A stretch of 64,000 nucleotides of DNA, from NCBI GenBank assembly GCA_022651005.1, contig JALCQD010000004.1, forward strand, positions 172,016-236,015. The letters run 5' to 3'. The notes beneath the pieces were generated by a model. That model saw only the letters and a program-made list of their open reading frames with translations. It made no database searches and was not told where the DNA came from. The DNA is from Bifidobacteriaceae bacterium. Lineage in GTDB: Bacteria > Actinomycetota > Actinomycetes > Actinomycetales > Bifidobacteriaceae. Positions within the stretch are counted from its first letter, which is position 1. The number at the start of each line of letters is the position of its first letter. Shown piece after piece: positions 55,959 through 64,000 of this stretch. Made by a program: the position numbers and the translations under genes.

Positions 55959-57092
55959 ATGGCGGCGTGGACCGAAGAGACGGTTCGTAGCAGGGTGCAG
56001 CAGGCACGTACTCTCGTAGTGAAGGTGGGCTCCAGCTCGCTCACGGCGCCGAGTGGTCATCTCGATTCAAGCAAGCTCGCACGGCTCGTGGGCGTCCTTG
56101 CTGAAACGGCGTCCATGGGCGCGCGCGTCGTTCTTGTATCGTCGGGTGCCATCGCTGCCGGTTTCGGCCCCCTTGGATTCACTGCTCGTCCTGAGGATGT
56201 CCCGACGCAACAGGCGGCAGCATCTGTGGGTCAGGGGCTTCTCATGGCCGAATACGAGCGTGAGTTTTCACGTTTCGGCGTCCGTGTTGGCCAGATACTC
56301 CTTACCGCTCAAGACACGATCCATTCGGTGCAATACCGCAACGCGCAGCGCACGTTGCGCAGGCTTCTTGATCTTGGCGTGGTGCCAATCGTCAATGAGA
56401 ACGATGCCCTGGCAAGCAACGAAATCCGTTTCGGCGACAACGATCGTCTGTCAGCGCTCGTCGCCAATATCGTGCGAGCCGACGCCCTTGTGCTTCTTAC
56501 GGATGTTGACGGTCTCTATGATCGGCCGCCGCAGGAAGCCGGTGCGCATCGCATCACCTTCGTTCCTAACGTCGTCGCGACGCTAGGAGACGTTGTTGTG
56601 GGGGATTCCACGTCAGGAGTGGGGACCGGCGGCATGCACACGAAGCTTGAAGCGGTGCGTGTGGCGGGCCGTTCAGGTATTCCGTCGATTCTCACAGCGG
56701 CCGGCAACGCGGGACCTGCTGTGATGGGAGATGCTGTGGGCACGGCTTTTGCGCCGCTCAAGCACAAGTCGACGTCGAAACGCCTCTGGATTGGCTTCGC
56801 ATCAAATCCGAGGGGGAGCCTCATCGTCGACGACGGGGCCAAGAAAGCCATCCTCGGCGGCAAGGCGAGTTTGCTGGCCGCGGGTGTCACGGGGGCCAAC
56901 GGCGAGTTCTCTGCCGGAGACCCTGTTTTCGTCACGGATCAGTCAGGTAAGCGTCTTGCCAAGGGGCTTGTGAATTTTGATTCCGAGGAGATTCCCCATC
57001 TTGTGGGCAAGTCAACGGCCGCATTGGAGGAGGAGTTCGGCGCAGAATTCGGTCATCCTCTCATTCATCGAGACGACCTCGTTCTCCTGTAA
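55959..57092 (+). CDS. proB: glutamate 5-kinase
   Basis: The 377-aa kinase makes glutamyl 5-phosphate, the first step of proline synthesis. The amino-acid kinase domain has VVKVGSSSLT, VLVSSGAIAAG, VPIVNENDAL and GTGGMHTKLEA. A PUA domain occupies about residues 285-365. AAAGGTGAG precedes the ATG at 55959; a GTG six codons earlier is less well placed. It lies between obgE and an aminotransferase gene, a gene order typical of this lineage. No proA is in the window. Confidence 0.94.
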   Translation: MAAWTEETVRSRVQQARTLVVKVGSSSLTAPSGHLDSSKLARLVGVLAETASMGARVVLVSSGAIAAGFGPLGFTARPEDVPTQQAAASVGQGLLMAEYEREFSRFGVRVGQILLTAQDTIHSVQYRNAQRTLRRLLDLGVVPIVNENDALASNEIRFGDNDRLSALVANIVRADALVLLTDVDGLYDRPPQEAGAHRITFVPNVVATLGDVVVGDSTSGVGTGGMHTKLEAVRVAGRSGIPSILTAAGNAGPAVMGDAVGTAFAPLKHKSTSKRLWIGFASNPRGSLIVDDGAKKAILGGKASLLAAGVTGANGEFSAGDPVFVTDQSGKRLAKGLVNFDSEEIPHLVGKSTAALEEEFGAEFGHPLIHRDDLVLL

Positions 57093-57157
57093 TTTTCGTT
57101 TGCCGTTCGACTCATGAGTCCGTGTCGAATTTCGTCCGTTCGCTCTATTGTGGGAGT

Positions 57158-58378
57158 ATGTCAGACGAAAAGAGCTCTCTCTCATTGAGTGCACGCATCC
57201 AGTCCGTATCTCCCAGCGTTACGTTGGCCGTTGACGCCAAGGCAAAGCAGCTGAAGGCGTCAGGAGTGGACATCATAGGATTTGGCGCGGGTGAGCCCGA
57301 TTTTCCTACACCAGCGCCGATTGTCGAGGCGGCTGTGGAAGCGGCTCGTGATCCGAAGAACCATCGCTATACGCCCACTGCTGGCTTGCCCGAACTGCGA
57401 GAGGCGGTCGCTGCCAAGACGCTGCGCGATTCCGGCTATGCCGTGAATCCTGCGCAGGTGGTCATTACGAATGGCGGCAAGCAGGCGGTGTTCGAGAGTT
57501 TTCAGGTGCTTCTTGATCCAGGCGATGAAGTCATTCTTCCGACCCCGTTCTGGATCAGCTATTCCGAGGCCGTCAAGCTTGCCGGTGGAACTCCCGTTCC
57601 CGTGTTCGCCGGTCCCGATAAGAATTTCATTCCCACCATCGAGGATCTTGAGGCTGCACGCACCTCTCACACAAAGATCGTCGTGCTCAATTCGCCAACG
57701 AATCCCACTGGAGCCGTGTGGTCGCAAGACCAGGTGCGTGCGTTGGGGGAGTGGGCGTTGGAGCACAACTTGTGGGTCATCGCCGATGAGATCTATGAGC
57801 ACATCACGTACGACGGAGTGACAACCGCACACATCGGTGCCGTGGTGCCGGCTCTGCGAGATCGCCTTATCGTTCTCAATGGAGTGGCGAAGAGCTATGC
57901 CATGACCGGCTGGCGTGTGGGCTGGCTCATTGCGCCTGAATACGTGGCCAAGGCTGCCAGCAAGTTACAGGGACATCTCACGTCAAACGTATCGAACGTC
58001 CCGCAGCGGGCCGCCATTGCGGCGCTTCGCGGGCCTCTGACGGCAGTGGCGGAGATGCGCGAGGCCTTCGACCGTCGACGTCACATCATCGTCGATGCGC
58101 TCAACGCTGTTCCCGGTGTCAGCTGCAACATGCCGCAGGGAGCGTTCTATGCGCTTGCGGATGTCCGGGCACTGCTCAATCGTCCTGTTGGGTCGCAAGG
58201 CTTCATCTTTACGAGCTCCACGGAGCTAGCCGCCGGATTGCTGGAGCAAGCGCATGTGGCCGCCGTTCCCGGTGAGGCCTTTGGCGCGGCAGGGTACTTG
58301 CGCTTCTCATACGCCACCGCAGACGATGCCATCGTTGAGGGCATGCGGCGCTTCCACGAGTGGGTCGCCGCCAACTGA
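57158..58378 (+). CDS. aspC: class I/II pyridoxal-phosphate aminotransferase (aspartate aminotransferase type)
   Basis: The 406-aa enzyme has fold type I features: GAGEPDFPTP near residue 45, NGGKQAVFE, the PLP-binding Lys near 245 in NGVAKSYAMTGWRVGW, and VIADEIYEHITYDG. The pattern (type Ib) fits aspartate aminotransferases that may also take aromatic or prephenate-type substrates. I chose the ATG at 57158, which follows TATTGT by 6 bases. The stop overlaps the start of the adenosine deaminase gene (TGATG). The exact substrate is less certain than the family. Confidence 0.88.
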   Translation: MSDEKSSLSLSARIQSVSPSVTLAVDAKAKQLKASGVDIIGFGAGEPDFPTPAPIVEAAVEAARDPKNHRYTPTAGLPELREAVAAKTLRDSGYAVNPAQVVITNGGKQAVFESFQVLLDPGDEVILPTPFWISYSEAVKLAGGTPVPVFAGPDKNFIPTIEDLEAARTSHTKIVVLNSPTNPTGAVWSQDQVRALGEWALEHNLWVIADEIYEHITYDGVTTAHIGAVVPALRDRLIVLNGVAKSYAMTGWRVGWLIAPEYVAKAASKLQGHLTSNVSNVPQRAAIAALRGPLTAVAEMREAFDRRRHIIVDALNAVPGVSCNMPQGAFYALADVRALLNRPVGSQGFIFTSSTELAAGLLEQAHVAAVPGEAFGAAGYLRFSYATADDAIVEGMRRFHEWVAAN

Positions 58379-59433
58379 TGCCCACTTCTGATTCGAGGGG
58401 CGTGGGGGAATTCACCCGGAATATCCCCACGCTCCCCAAAGCGCATTTGCATCTGCACTTCACTGGTTCCATGACGGTGGGATTGCTCAAAAGGATGTCT
58501 GCTGAGCACAACATTCGTCTCAACAAGGAGCTGTTGGATTCCCAACCTCTGAGAGTCCCCGCGGACAGACGCGGATGGTTTCGTTTTCAGAGGTTGTACG
58601 ACATGGCGCGTCGTTGCGTGCAGACGGAGCAGGATATGCGCGCCATCGTTGACGAGGCGGCTCGTATCGATGCTTCCGAAGGCTCCCGAATTCTTGAGAT
58701 TCAGGTCACTCCCGATTCGTACGCGAAGATTATGGGAGGCCTCACTCCGGCACTCGAAGTGATTCTCGACGAGGCCCGGCTGGCATCCGCACGCTACGAC
58801 ATAGCGGTTGGAGTTATCGTCGCTGCTGCTCGAACGCATCACCCATTGGAAGCGAAGACTCTGGCGCGTCTTGCCGCGCAGTATGTTGGGGACACTCCCG
58901 GAACTGTTGTTGGCTTCGGCCTCAGCAATGACGAGCGCAGTGGCAATACCGCAGATTTCTTCCCGGCCTTTCGCATCGCCGCTAAGGCGGGCTTGCCATT
59001 AATGCCACATGCAGGGGAGCTCTTGGGGCCCGAGCATGTGGACGAAATCGTCGAGAACGTGCATCCTGCGCGCATCGGTCACGGCGTCCGTGCTGTCGAG
59101 GACCCTGAGGTGTTGCGTCGCGTTGTGCAGAATAAGATCACGCTTGAGGTGTGTCCTGCCTCCAATGTGGGCCTGGGAGTGTATGCGAGCAAGGACCAGG
59201 TTCCGCTCCGAAAGCTGTTTGACTCGGGCGCACATATTGCGCTTGGGGCGGACGATCCCCTTCTGTTTGGGGAAAGGCTGGAACGTCAGTATGCCGACGC
59301 GCGCGAAATTCATGGATTTGACGACGCGCAGCTTGCTACGCTGGCGCGTTATTCCATCGAGGGATCTGTGATGGCACAACGATATCGCCACACCGCTCTC
59401 CTTCAAGTGGACGAATGGATCAAATCCCGCTAG
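58378..59433 (+). CDS. add: adenosine deaminase-family protein
   Basis: The 351-aa zinc enzyme should convert adenosine (or a relative) to inosine. Metal ligands are visible in HLHLHFTGSM, MPHAGE and IGHGVRAVEDPEV, and the late GADDPLLFGERL holds the second conserved Asp. The first motif is HFTGS rather than HLDGS of classical Add, so substrate preference may differ (adenine or another aminopurine). It overlaps the aminotransferase gene by one base, so translation is coupled. tRNA-Trp follows 69 bases downstream. Confidence 0.85.
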   Translation: MPTSDSRGVGEFTRNIPTLPKAHLHLHFTGSMTVGLLKRMSAEHNIRLNKELLDSQPLRVPADRRGWFRFQRLYDMARRCVQTEQDMRAIVDEAARIDASEGSRILEIQVTPDSYAKIMGGLTPALEVILDEARLASARYDIAVGVIVAAARTHHPLEAKTLARLAAQYVGDTPGTVVGFGLSNDERSGNTADFFPAFRIAAKAGLPLMPHAGELLGPEHVDEIVENVHPARIGHGVRAVEDPEVLRRVVQNKITLEVCPASNVGLGVYASKDQVPLRKLFDSGAHIALGADDPLLFGERLERQYADAREIHGFDDAQLATLARYSIEGSVMAQRYRHTALLQVDEWIKSR

Positions 59434-59502
59434 ACTAATCCCTTGGCGGTCGCAGACCGTTACGGGAGTATGTGTTATTCTCCTTTGTGGAGAAGAATGC
59501 TT

Positions 59503-59575
59503 AGGGAAGTGGCGCAATTGGTAGCGCAACGGTCTCCAAAACCGTAGGTTGTGGGTTCGAGTCCCGCCTTCCCTG
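59503..59575 (+). tRNA. tRNA-Trp (CCA)
   Basis: The 73-nt cloverleaf has acceptor stem AGGGAAG/CTTCCCT, anticodon loop CTCCAAA giving CCA, T loop GGTTCGAGTC and discriminator G. The 3' CCA is not encoded. Its place directly before secE is conserved in many bacteria. Confidence 0.94.
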
Positions 59576-59604
59576 CTAGTGGTTTCGACAAGTGAGGAAG
59601 AAAA

Positions 59605-59844
59605 ATGGCCAATAAAGCAGCGACCACAGCGAATGATGAGGGCGAGCTGAAGCCGAATTTCTTCATGCGAATTGGCTTGTTTATCAAGCAAATCATTGTT
59701 GAGCTTCGTAAGGTCGTCGCTCCTACTCGCAAGGAGCTTTTCAACTGGACAGTTGCTGTTCTCATCTTTGTCGTGCTGCTGATGCTTTTTGTGACGGCAA
59801 TGGATTTCGGTCTGGGCAAACTCGTGTTCTTGGTGTTCGGCTGA
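59605..59844 (+). CDS. secE: preprotein translocase subunit SecE
   Basis: The 79-aa protein is a short-form SecE with an amphipathic stretch (ELRKVVAPTRKELFNWT) followed by a single membrane helix at about residues 50-70. It clamps SecY in the Sec translocon. GAGGAAG precedes the ATG. secE-nusG-rplK-rplA is a conserved order, and tRNA-Trp immediately precedes. Confidence 0.95.
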   Translation: MANKAATTANDEGELKPNFFMRIGLFIKQIIVELRKVVAPTRKELFNWTVAVLIFVVLLMLFVTAMDFGLGKLVFLVFG

Positions 59845-59867
59845 TTTAGTAAAGGTGAATGTAAAGC

Positions 59868-60671
59868 ATGACTGATGAATTGAACGAGTCCAACGCTTCT
59901 GAGGACGTGGACACCGCACAGGTGGAGTCCGCTCCTGCGGAATCAGAGGAGACGCCGTCTGAGCCGGAGACTTCGGCCACTGAGACCGAGCAAGCTTCCG
60001 CTGAAGAGTCAGCTGACGAGGCCAGCGAGACCTCAGAAGAAGACGACACCGACCCCGGCGAGAAGGCCGTTAAAGAATTCTCAAAGTCGCTGCGCACCCT
60101 TGAGGGCAAATGGTATGTGCTGCATACGTATTCCGGCTACGAGAAGCGCGTGAAGCAGAAAGTTGAAGCTCGCGTATCGAACTTTGGTCTTGAAGACAAG
60201 ATCTTCCAGGTTGAGGTTCCTATGGAAGAGGTCGAGAAGCACACGGAAAAGGGCAAGAAGCTTGTGTCCCGAGTGCGCATTCCCGGTTACGTGCTCATCC
60301 GCATGACCGACGACGAAGATGCCCGCCGCATTGTGCGTGAGACAGAGGCAGTGACCGGCTTTGTTGGACCCACCAAGGATCCGGCGCCACTGTCCAACAA
60401 GGAAGTCGTCAAAATGATGGCTCCCATGATTGCCTCCGCGGCAATGAAGGAAGCCGGCGGCGAGCAGAAGGCGGCTCGTAAGGTGACGCTTGAGGTCAGC
60501 TTCGAGGTCGGTGAATCCGTTACCGTCATCGATGGGCCGTTTGCCTCAATGCCTGCTGTCATTTCAGAGATTTCCCCTGCAACTCAGAAGCTCACGGTTC
60601 TTGTGTCCATCTTTGGGCGCGATACGCCTGTGGAACTCGGTTTCGAACAGGTCGAAAAGCTCGACGCATAA
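59868..60671 (+). CDS. nusG: transcription elongation/antitermination factor NusG
   Basis: The 267-aa factor binds RNA polymerase and supports elongation, Rho function and ribosome coupling. Residues 1-70 are a strongly acidic, Ser/Thr/Glu-rich extension, common in Actinobacteria. The NGN domain begins [16 protein letters not shown] near 80. The C-terminal KOW domain has [30 protein letters not shown] lies before the start. It starts 23 bases after secE. Confidence 0.95.
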   Translation: MTDELNESNASEDVDTAQVESAPAESEETPSEPETSATETEQASAEESADEASETSEEDDTDPGEKAVKEFSKSLRTLEGKWYVLHTYSGYEKRVKQKVEARVSNFGLEDKIFQVEVPMEEVEKHTEKGKKLVSRVRIPGYVLIRMTDDEDARRIVRETEAVTGFVGPTKDPAPLSNKEVVKMMAPMIASAAMKEAGGEQKAARKVTLEVSFEVGESVTVIDGPFASMPAVISEISPATQKLTVLVSIFGRDTPVELGFEQVEKLDA

Positions 60672-60710
60672 GAGCGAGTGTGGCACCGCCGGAACTGTCA
60701 GGGCTCCCGG

Positions 60711-60716
60711 TACAAT
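60711..60716 (+). promoter_or_regulatory. -10 box upstream of rplK-rplA
   Basis: TACAAT lies 98 bases before rplK in the nusG-rplK spacer. No good -35 box is visible. A separate promoter for the two L11-operon genes is common. Confidence 0.4.
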
Positions 60717-60813
60717 AAATAAGCTTGTCGCCTGACGGCGGCATGGGTAAATAGAAGTAGCGGGAGGAAGTTCGCTTCCGATTGCACCGCTTCATAGAAA
60801 GAAGAACCAGAAT

Positions 60814-61245
60814 ATGGCTCCAAAGAAGAAAGTAACAGGTCTGATCAAGCTTCAGATTCCTGCAGGCAAGGCAAACCCAGCCCCGCCGATCGGTCCTGCG
60901 CTCGGTTCGCATGGCGTGAACATTATGGACTTCACCAAGGCCTATAACGACGCCACGAAGGACAAGATGGGGCAGATCATCCCTGTCGAGATCACGGTTT
61001 ACGAAGATCGTTCCTTCACTTTCGTCCTCAAGACCCCTCCGGCAGCTGATCTGCTGAAGAAGGCCGCTGGCATTGCCAAGGGCGCTGCGAATCCTCTCAC
61101 TACCAAGGTGGGTTCTGTCACCATGGATCAGTGCCGCGAAATCGCACAGACCAAGCTTGCAGATCTTTCTGCGAACGACGTCGAAGCGGGTGCGAAGATC
61201 ATCGCCGGAACTGCTCGCTCTATGGGCATCACCGTTACCGCCTGA
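60814..61245 (+). CDS. rplK: 50S ribosomal protein L11
   Basis: The 143-aa protein has [22 protein letters not shown] at the N-terminus (thiopeptide-binding Pro-rich domain) and the C-terminal signature [21 protein letters not shown] [17 protein letters not shown]. It binds 23S rRNA at the GTPase centre and is needed for RelA activation. AAAGAAGAA lies upstream. It is followed by rplA after 63 bases. Confidence 0.97.
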   Translation: MAPKKKVTGLIKLQIPAGKANPAPPIGPALGSHGVNIMDFTKAYNDATKDKMGQIIPVEITVYEDRSFTFVLKTPPAADLLKKAAGIAKGAANPLTTKVGSVTMDQCREIAQTKLADLSANDVEAGAKIIAGTARSMGITVTA

Positions 61246-61308
61246 GAATAAACCGTTAGCGGAAGAGCAACGCTTGCTCGAACCGCGACTGCTCGAATGG
61301 AGAAGCAG

Positions 61309-62001
61309 ATGACAAAGCGTTCAAAGAAATATCGCGAGTCAGTCGAGAAGATCGACAGCTCGAATCTCTACAGCCCCACCGAGGCCATTACCCTGCTCAA
61401 GGGCATGCCAAAGCGTGGTTTTGATGAGACCGTTGAGGCCGTGTACCGCCTCAATGTGGATCCCCGCAAGGCGGATCAGCTCATCCGTGGCACCGTCAAC
61501 CTGCCGAACGGCACTGGTAAGACTGCAAAGGTCATCGTGTTCGCACGCGGCCCGCAGGCAACCGCTGCAGTTGAGGCCGGCGCTGACGAGGTCGGCGATG
61601 ACGATCTCGTGGCGAAGGTTCAGGGCGGCTACCTTGACTTCGATGCCGTTGTAGCAACCCCTGACATGATGGGTAAGGTCGGACGCCTGGGACGTGTTCT
61701 CGGACCTCGTGGCCTCATGCCTAATCCGAAGACCGGCACCGTCACCATGGATGTGACGAAGGCAGTCTCCGATATCAAGGGCGGCAAGATCGAGTTCCGC
61801 GTTGATAAGCACGGCAACTTGAGCTTCCTGGTTGGCAAGGTGTCCTTCGAGGCATCAGCTCTCGAGGAGAACTTCAAGGCTGTGGCGGACGAGATCAAGC
61901 GTCTCAAGCCGTCCACTGTCAAGGGCCGTTACCTGCTCAAGGCGTCGATTTCATCGACGATGAGCCCGGGGATTCAGCTGGATCCTTCTCTGCTTGCCTG
62001 A
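61309..62001 (+). CDS. rplA: 50S ribosomal protein L1
   Basis: The 230-aa protein forms the L1 stalk at the ribosomal exit site and in many bacteria represses its own operon. Signature segments are [29 protein letters not shown] and [17 protein letters not shown] prefer the ATG at 61309 ([10 protein letters not shown]), which has GGAGAAGC upstream, over one four codons earlier at 61297. A strong terminator follows, closing the secE-rplA region. Confidence 0.96.
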   Translation: MTKRSKKYRESVEKIDSSNLYSPTEAITLLKGMPKRGFDETVEAVYRLNVDPRKADQLIRGTVNLPNGTGKTAKVIVFARGPQATAAVEAGADEVGDDDLVAKVQGGYLDFDAVVATPDMMGKVGRLGRVLGPRGLMPNPKTGTVTMDVTKAVSDIKGGKIEFRVDKHGNLSFLVGKVSFEASALEENFKAVADEIKRLKPSTVKGRYLLKASISSTMSPGIQLDPSLLA

Positions 62002-62030
62002 GATCGATACTCTGAGATAAACGCAGAGGA

Positions 62031-62064
62031 AGAGGGGAACGCGAAAGCGTTCCCCTCTTTTTAT
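62031..62064 (+). terminator. Rho-independent terminator after rplA
   Basis: AGAGGGGAACGC and its exact complement form a 12-bp stem with a GAAA tetraloop, followed by T4-5. Confidence 0.93.
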
Positions 62065-62136
62065 ATTTCTGCCGGTGCCCTTGGTGGTTTATGGCCTCAT
62101 AGGCGAAGCATGTGCCACGAAAGAGTACATTGTGTT

Positions 62137-62153
62137 CACTCATTAAATGAGTG
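62137..62153. promoter_or_regulatory. 17-bp palindrome in the sugar-binding gene's upstream region
   Basis: CACTCATTAAATGAGTG is palindromic except at its centre and lies about 150 bases before the promoter of the sugar-binding protein gene. It could be an operator; no regulator gene is adjacent. Confidence 0.35.
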
Positions 62154-62278
62154 GGCGCTTCTGGTGTGCGGTCTTGTGTGAGGCGTCCGGAAATATTTCG
62201 TTCCTCAAATTCCGCGGAATTGCACCGAAATGGGAGAATAATTGGCGACACGCCGTGCCTCCGGGGCGCGCTGTGAAA

Positions 62279-62307
62279 TTGCTCACTTGCGTTCAATGAT
62301 TTAACAT
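62279..62307 (+). promoter_or_regulatory. putative promoter of the sugar-binding protein gene
   Basis: TTGCTC (62279-62284), a 17-base spacer and TAACAT (62302-62307). Just downstream, GTGAGCGGATGACAA at 62309-62323 closely resembles part of the E. coli lac operator, so LacI-family control is possible. Confidence 0.45.
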
Positions 62308-62361
62308 AGTGAGCGGATGACAAAGCGGTCATTCGTTAACCCATTTGATAAGGTGCAAAAA

Positions 62362-63513
62362 ATGAACAAGATTATGAAAGCCGTCACTGTTGCAGCTTCC
62401 GCGTCTCTGCTCCTGTCCCTGGGAGCGTGCGGTTCAGGCCGTAGCGCTACGTCGTCGAGCGAGGCAAAGGACGCCAAGGACATGACCATCGGTCTGTCCA
62501 TGCCGACCAAGTCTCTCGAGCGGTGGAACAAGGATGGTGCAAACCTCAAGTCCAAGCTCGAAAAGGCAGGATACAAGGTCATCCTGTCGTATGCAGATAA
62601 CAAGACGTCCCAGCAGACGTCAGATATTGAGAACATGGCGAACAAGGGTGCGGATATCATCGTCGTCGCCGCTATCGATGGCACCGCAGTCGGACCGGCC
62701 GTTGAGAAGGCCAAGGACACCGGCTCTGAGATCATCGCCTACGATCGTCTCATCATGAACACCGAGGCAGTTGACTACTACGCAACGTTCGACCTCGAGA
62801 AGGTCGGCGCTCTCCAGGGCCAGTACATCATCGACAAGCTTGGCCTCAAGGATGGCAAGAAGGGCCCGTTCAACATCGAGGTGTTCTCCGGTTCTCCTGA
62901 CGACAACAACGCGAAGCTCTTCTTCAAGGGCGCGTGGGATCTGCTGCAGCCGTACTTCAAGTCCGGCGTTCTCGTCTCCCCGTCTAAGCACGGCGGTGGC
63001 GTGACCGCGAACTTCAGCCTTGACAAGTGGCAGTCCATCGGTGTGCAGAATTGGGATGCGGCGAAGGCGCAGACCGACATGGAGTCGATTCTTGATTCCT
63101 CATATGCCCACAGTGAGCCGCTTGCTGCTGTTCTGACACCCAATGATGCAATTGCAGTTGGTGTTGTGAACGCACTCGGAACGAAGCGTCCTGATCTCAA
63201 GGCGGGAACCGCCAACTGGCCAATTCTCACCGGTCAGGATTGCGATGCCCCGAACGTGACTCAGATTGCACAGGGCAAGCAGGCTATGAGCGTCTTCAAG
63301 GACGTCAACAAGCTCGCTGACGCCGTGTATGACATGGTGACCACTCTTGCCAAGGGCGAGAAGGTTACGGATGCAACGGGTAAGTACAACAACGGCAAGC
63401 TTGATGTTCCCACCAAGCTGCTGACCCCTGTCATTGTGAACAAGGACAACCTGGATTTGTTGAAGACCTCTGGCTTCTACAGCGCAGCTGACTTCGACAA
63501 GCTGGTTGGCTGA
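62362..63513 (+). CDS. sugar-binding lipoprotein (ChvE/XylF-like periplasmic-binding type)
   Basis: The 383-aa protein has a lipoprotein signal with lipobox LGAC and a Ser-rich spacer. A type I periplasmic-binding fold follows: TIGLSMPTKSLERWNKDG, GADIIVVAAIDGTAVGPAVE, IIAYDRLIMNT, NIEVFSGSPDDNN and VLTPNDAIAVGVV. This matches ChvE-like multiple-sugar (galactose, xylose, arabinose, glucose) binding proteins of CUT2-type ABC importers. TAAGGTG precedes the ATG at 62362. No ATPase or permease gene follows; terminators flank the gene, so either partners are elsewhere or the mRNA is monocistronic for high binder output. Confidence 0.9.
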   Translation: MNKIMKAVTVAASASLLLSLGACGSGRSATSSSEAKDAKDMTIGLSMPTKSLERWNKDGANLKSKLEKAGYKVILSYADNKTSQQTSDIENMANKGADIIVVAAIDGTAVGPAVEKAKDTGSEIIAYDRLIMNTEAVDYYATFDLEKVGALQGQYIIDKLGLKDGKKGPFNIEVFSGSPDDNNAKLFFKGAWDLLQPYFKSGVLVSPSKHGGGVTANFSLDKWQSIGVQNWDAAKAQTDMESILDSSYAHSEPLAAVLTPNDAIAVGVVNALGTKRPDLKAGTANWPILTGQDCDAPNVTQIAQGKQAMSVFKDVNKLADAVYDMVTTLAKGEKVTDATGKYNNGKLDVPTKLLTPVIVNKDNLDLLKTSGFYSAADFDKLVG

Positions 63514-63521
63514 TTGATGTA

Positions 63522-63566
63522 ATGCGTGTGCGTGTCTAGATGAGATGGGCACACGCATCTTCTCCT
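63522..63566 (+). terminator. terminator-like hairpin after the sugar-binding gene
   Basis: ATGCGTGTGC (63522-63531) pairs with GCACACGCAT (63549-63558), followed by the pyrimidine-rich CTTCTCCTT. Confidence 0.65.
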
Positions 63567-63617
63567 TGATGATCTCCCTGAATGGGGAAGGTCCATCAAT
63601 GAAGCTCTGTGAGGTGA

Positions 63618-63656
63618 GGGCGGCGTGCGCGATGTATGCGTGCGCCGCCCTTTTTA
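63618..63656 (+). terminator. second Rho-independent terminator
   Basis: GGGCGGCG and CGCCGCCC, with an inner GCGC-type helix, are followed by T5. It lies 60 bases after the first hairpin, a tandem arrangement ahead of the presumed rRNA promoter region. Confidence 0.85.
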
Positions 63657-64000
63657 TATGTACCGCAGGAAAGAATCCTGCCTCTGAGACGAAGTGCGAG
63701 GGAAGTTAGCCTTGCGTCGTACCCGCGACACGCGGTGAAGCGCCAAATTACCAGGATTTCTGATTCTTTTCGCTAGTTTTGAGGTAAGCGGTTCAGTGCC
63801 GGAGAGTATGTCGACACGCCGCTAAGGCCTTGGTATTACTACGTTCTGAGAAATCGATTTGCGTGGTTGCCGTGTTTTGCGTATAGTTCTTTCTTGCTGC
63901 CTGCGCGGCGGGGTTGCTTCCTGGTGAAGCGGTCTTGCTTCGTGTGGTGTGGTGGTTTGAGAACTCAAGAGCGTTGTTTTGTGCTACTTTATGATTGTTT
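63657..64000. other. presumed upstream region of an rRNA operon
   Basis: No open frame with coding character is seen. The stretch becomes T/G-rich toward the end and contains a strong promoter (63859-63887). The motif TTTGAGAACTCAAGAGCG near 63956 resembles the antitermination leader that precedes 16S rRNA genes in Actinobacteria. The 16S gene itself would lie beyond the window. Confidence 0.55.
63859..63887 (+). promoter_or_regulatory. sigma-70-type promoter, probably rrn
   Basis: TTGCGT (63859-63864), an ideal 17-base spacer and TATAGT (63882-63887), followed by GC-rich leader sequence. Confidence 0.65.

Overview
The window looks like a chromosomal segment of a high-GC Gram-positive bacterium, most likely a member of the Bifidobacteriaceae. 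Three things point there: the actinobacterial GlnR, GlgE, NucS and centrally embedded RNase E families; the order rne-rplU-rpmA-obgE-proB-aminotransferase-(tRNA-Trp)-secE-nusG-rplK-rplA; and metA lying next to atpBEFHAGDC. The genus cannot be fixed from sequence alone. Several genes (an acyl-CoA/MaoC/MFS cassette, meso-DAP dehydrogenase, an FNR-type metal/Dps locus) suggest it is not a standard human-gut Bifidobacterium. Most of the window is core genome. No insertion sequence, prophage or CRISPR array was seen.

Layout. 0-3.3 kb: the tail of an acyl-CoA ligase, a two-hotdog MaoC protein, an MFS transporter and a metallo-beta-lactamase-fold hydrolase, closed by a strong terminator. 3.3-10.3 kb: valS and a membrane-anchored peptide-binding protein (minus strand), nth (plus), glnR (minus) and a hypothetical membrane protein (plus). 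10.3-13.2 kb: ppa and glgE (minus). 13.2-15.1 kb: an Hsp20 gene behind a HAIR-like operator, then an AT-rich island with one DUF559-type gene bounded by related palindromes. 15.1-20.8 kb: a locus of FNR-type regulator, Dps-like protein, HMA metallochaperone and P1B-ATPase (minus), with two FNR-type boxes, then an FNT channel and a second Hsp20 (plus). 20.9-30.7 kb: ddh, tRNA-fMet, metA and the complete F1Fo ATP synthase operon.

30.7-39.3 kb: a lower-GC accessory patch (a 44-aa secreted peptide and a lipoprotein interrupted at a T8 tract), nucS, an FKBP lipoprotein with an apparent frameshift, two envelope proteins, a CnoX-like thioredoxin-TPR protein, a CYTH protein, tRNA-Arg and ridA. 39.3-50.1 kb: argS, lysA, hom, thrC, thrB, a Maf-NUDIX fusion, an AEC-family transporter and dapE. 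50.3-62.1 kb: rne through rplA. 62.3-63.5 kb: a solitary sugar-binding lipoprotein. The last 150 bases carry a strong promoter and a leader resembling the start of an rRNA operon.

How the genes fit together. hom, thrC and thrB make threonine; metA starts methionine; dapE, ddh and lysA give two routes to meso-diaminopimelate and then lysine, so the aspartate family is concentrated here. The FNR-type regulator carries the E-x-x-S-R recognition motif, and TTGAT-N4-ATCAA boxes lie upstream of both minus-strand units of its locus, so the locus looks like a self-contained metal/oxidative-stress regulon. Several genes lack a Shine-Dalgarno sequence but have a TANNNT box 6-9 bases before the start codon, which suggests leaderless transcripts.
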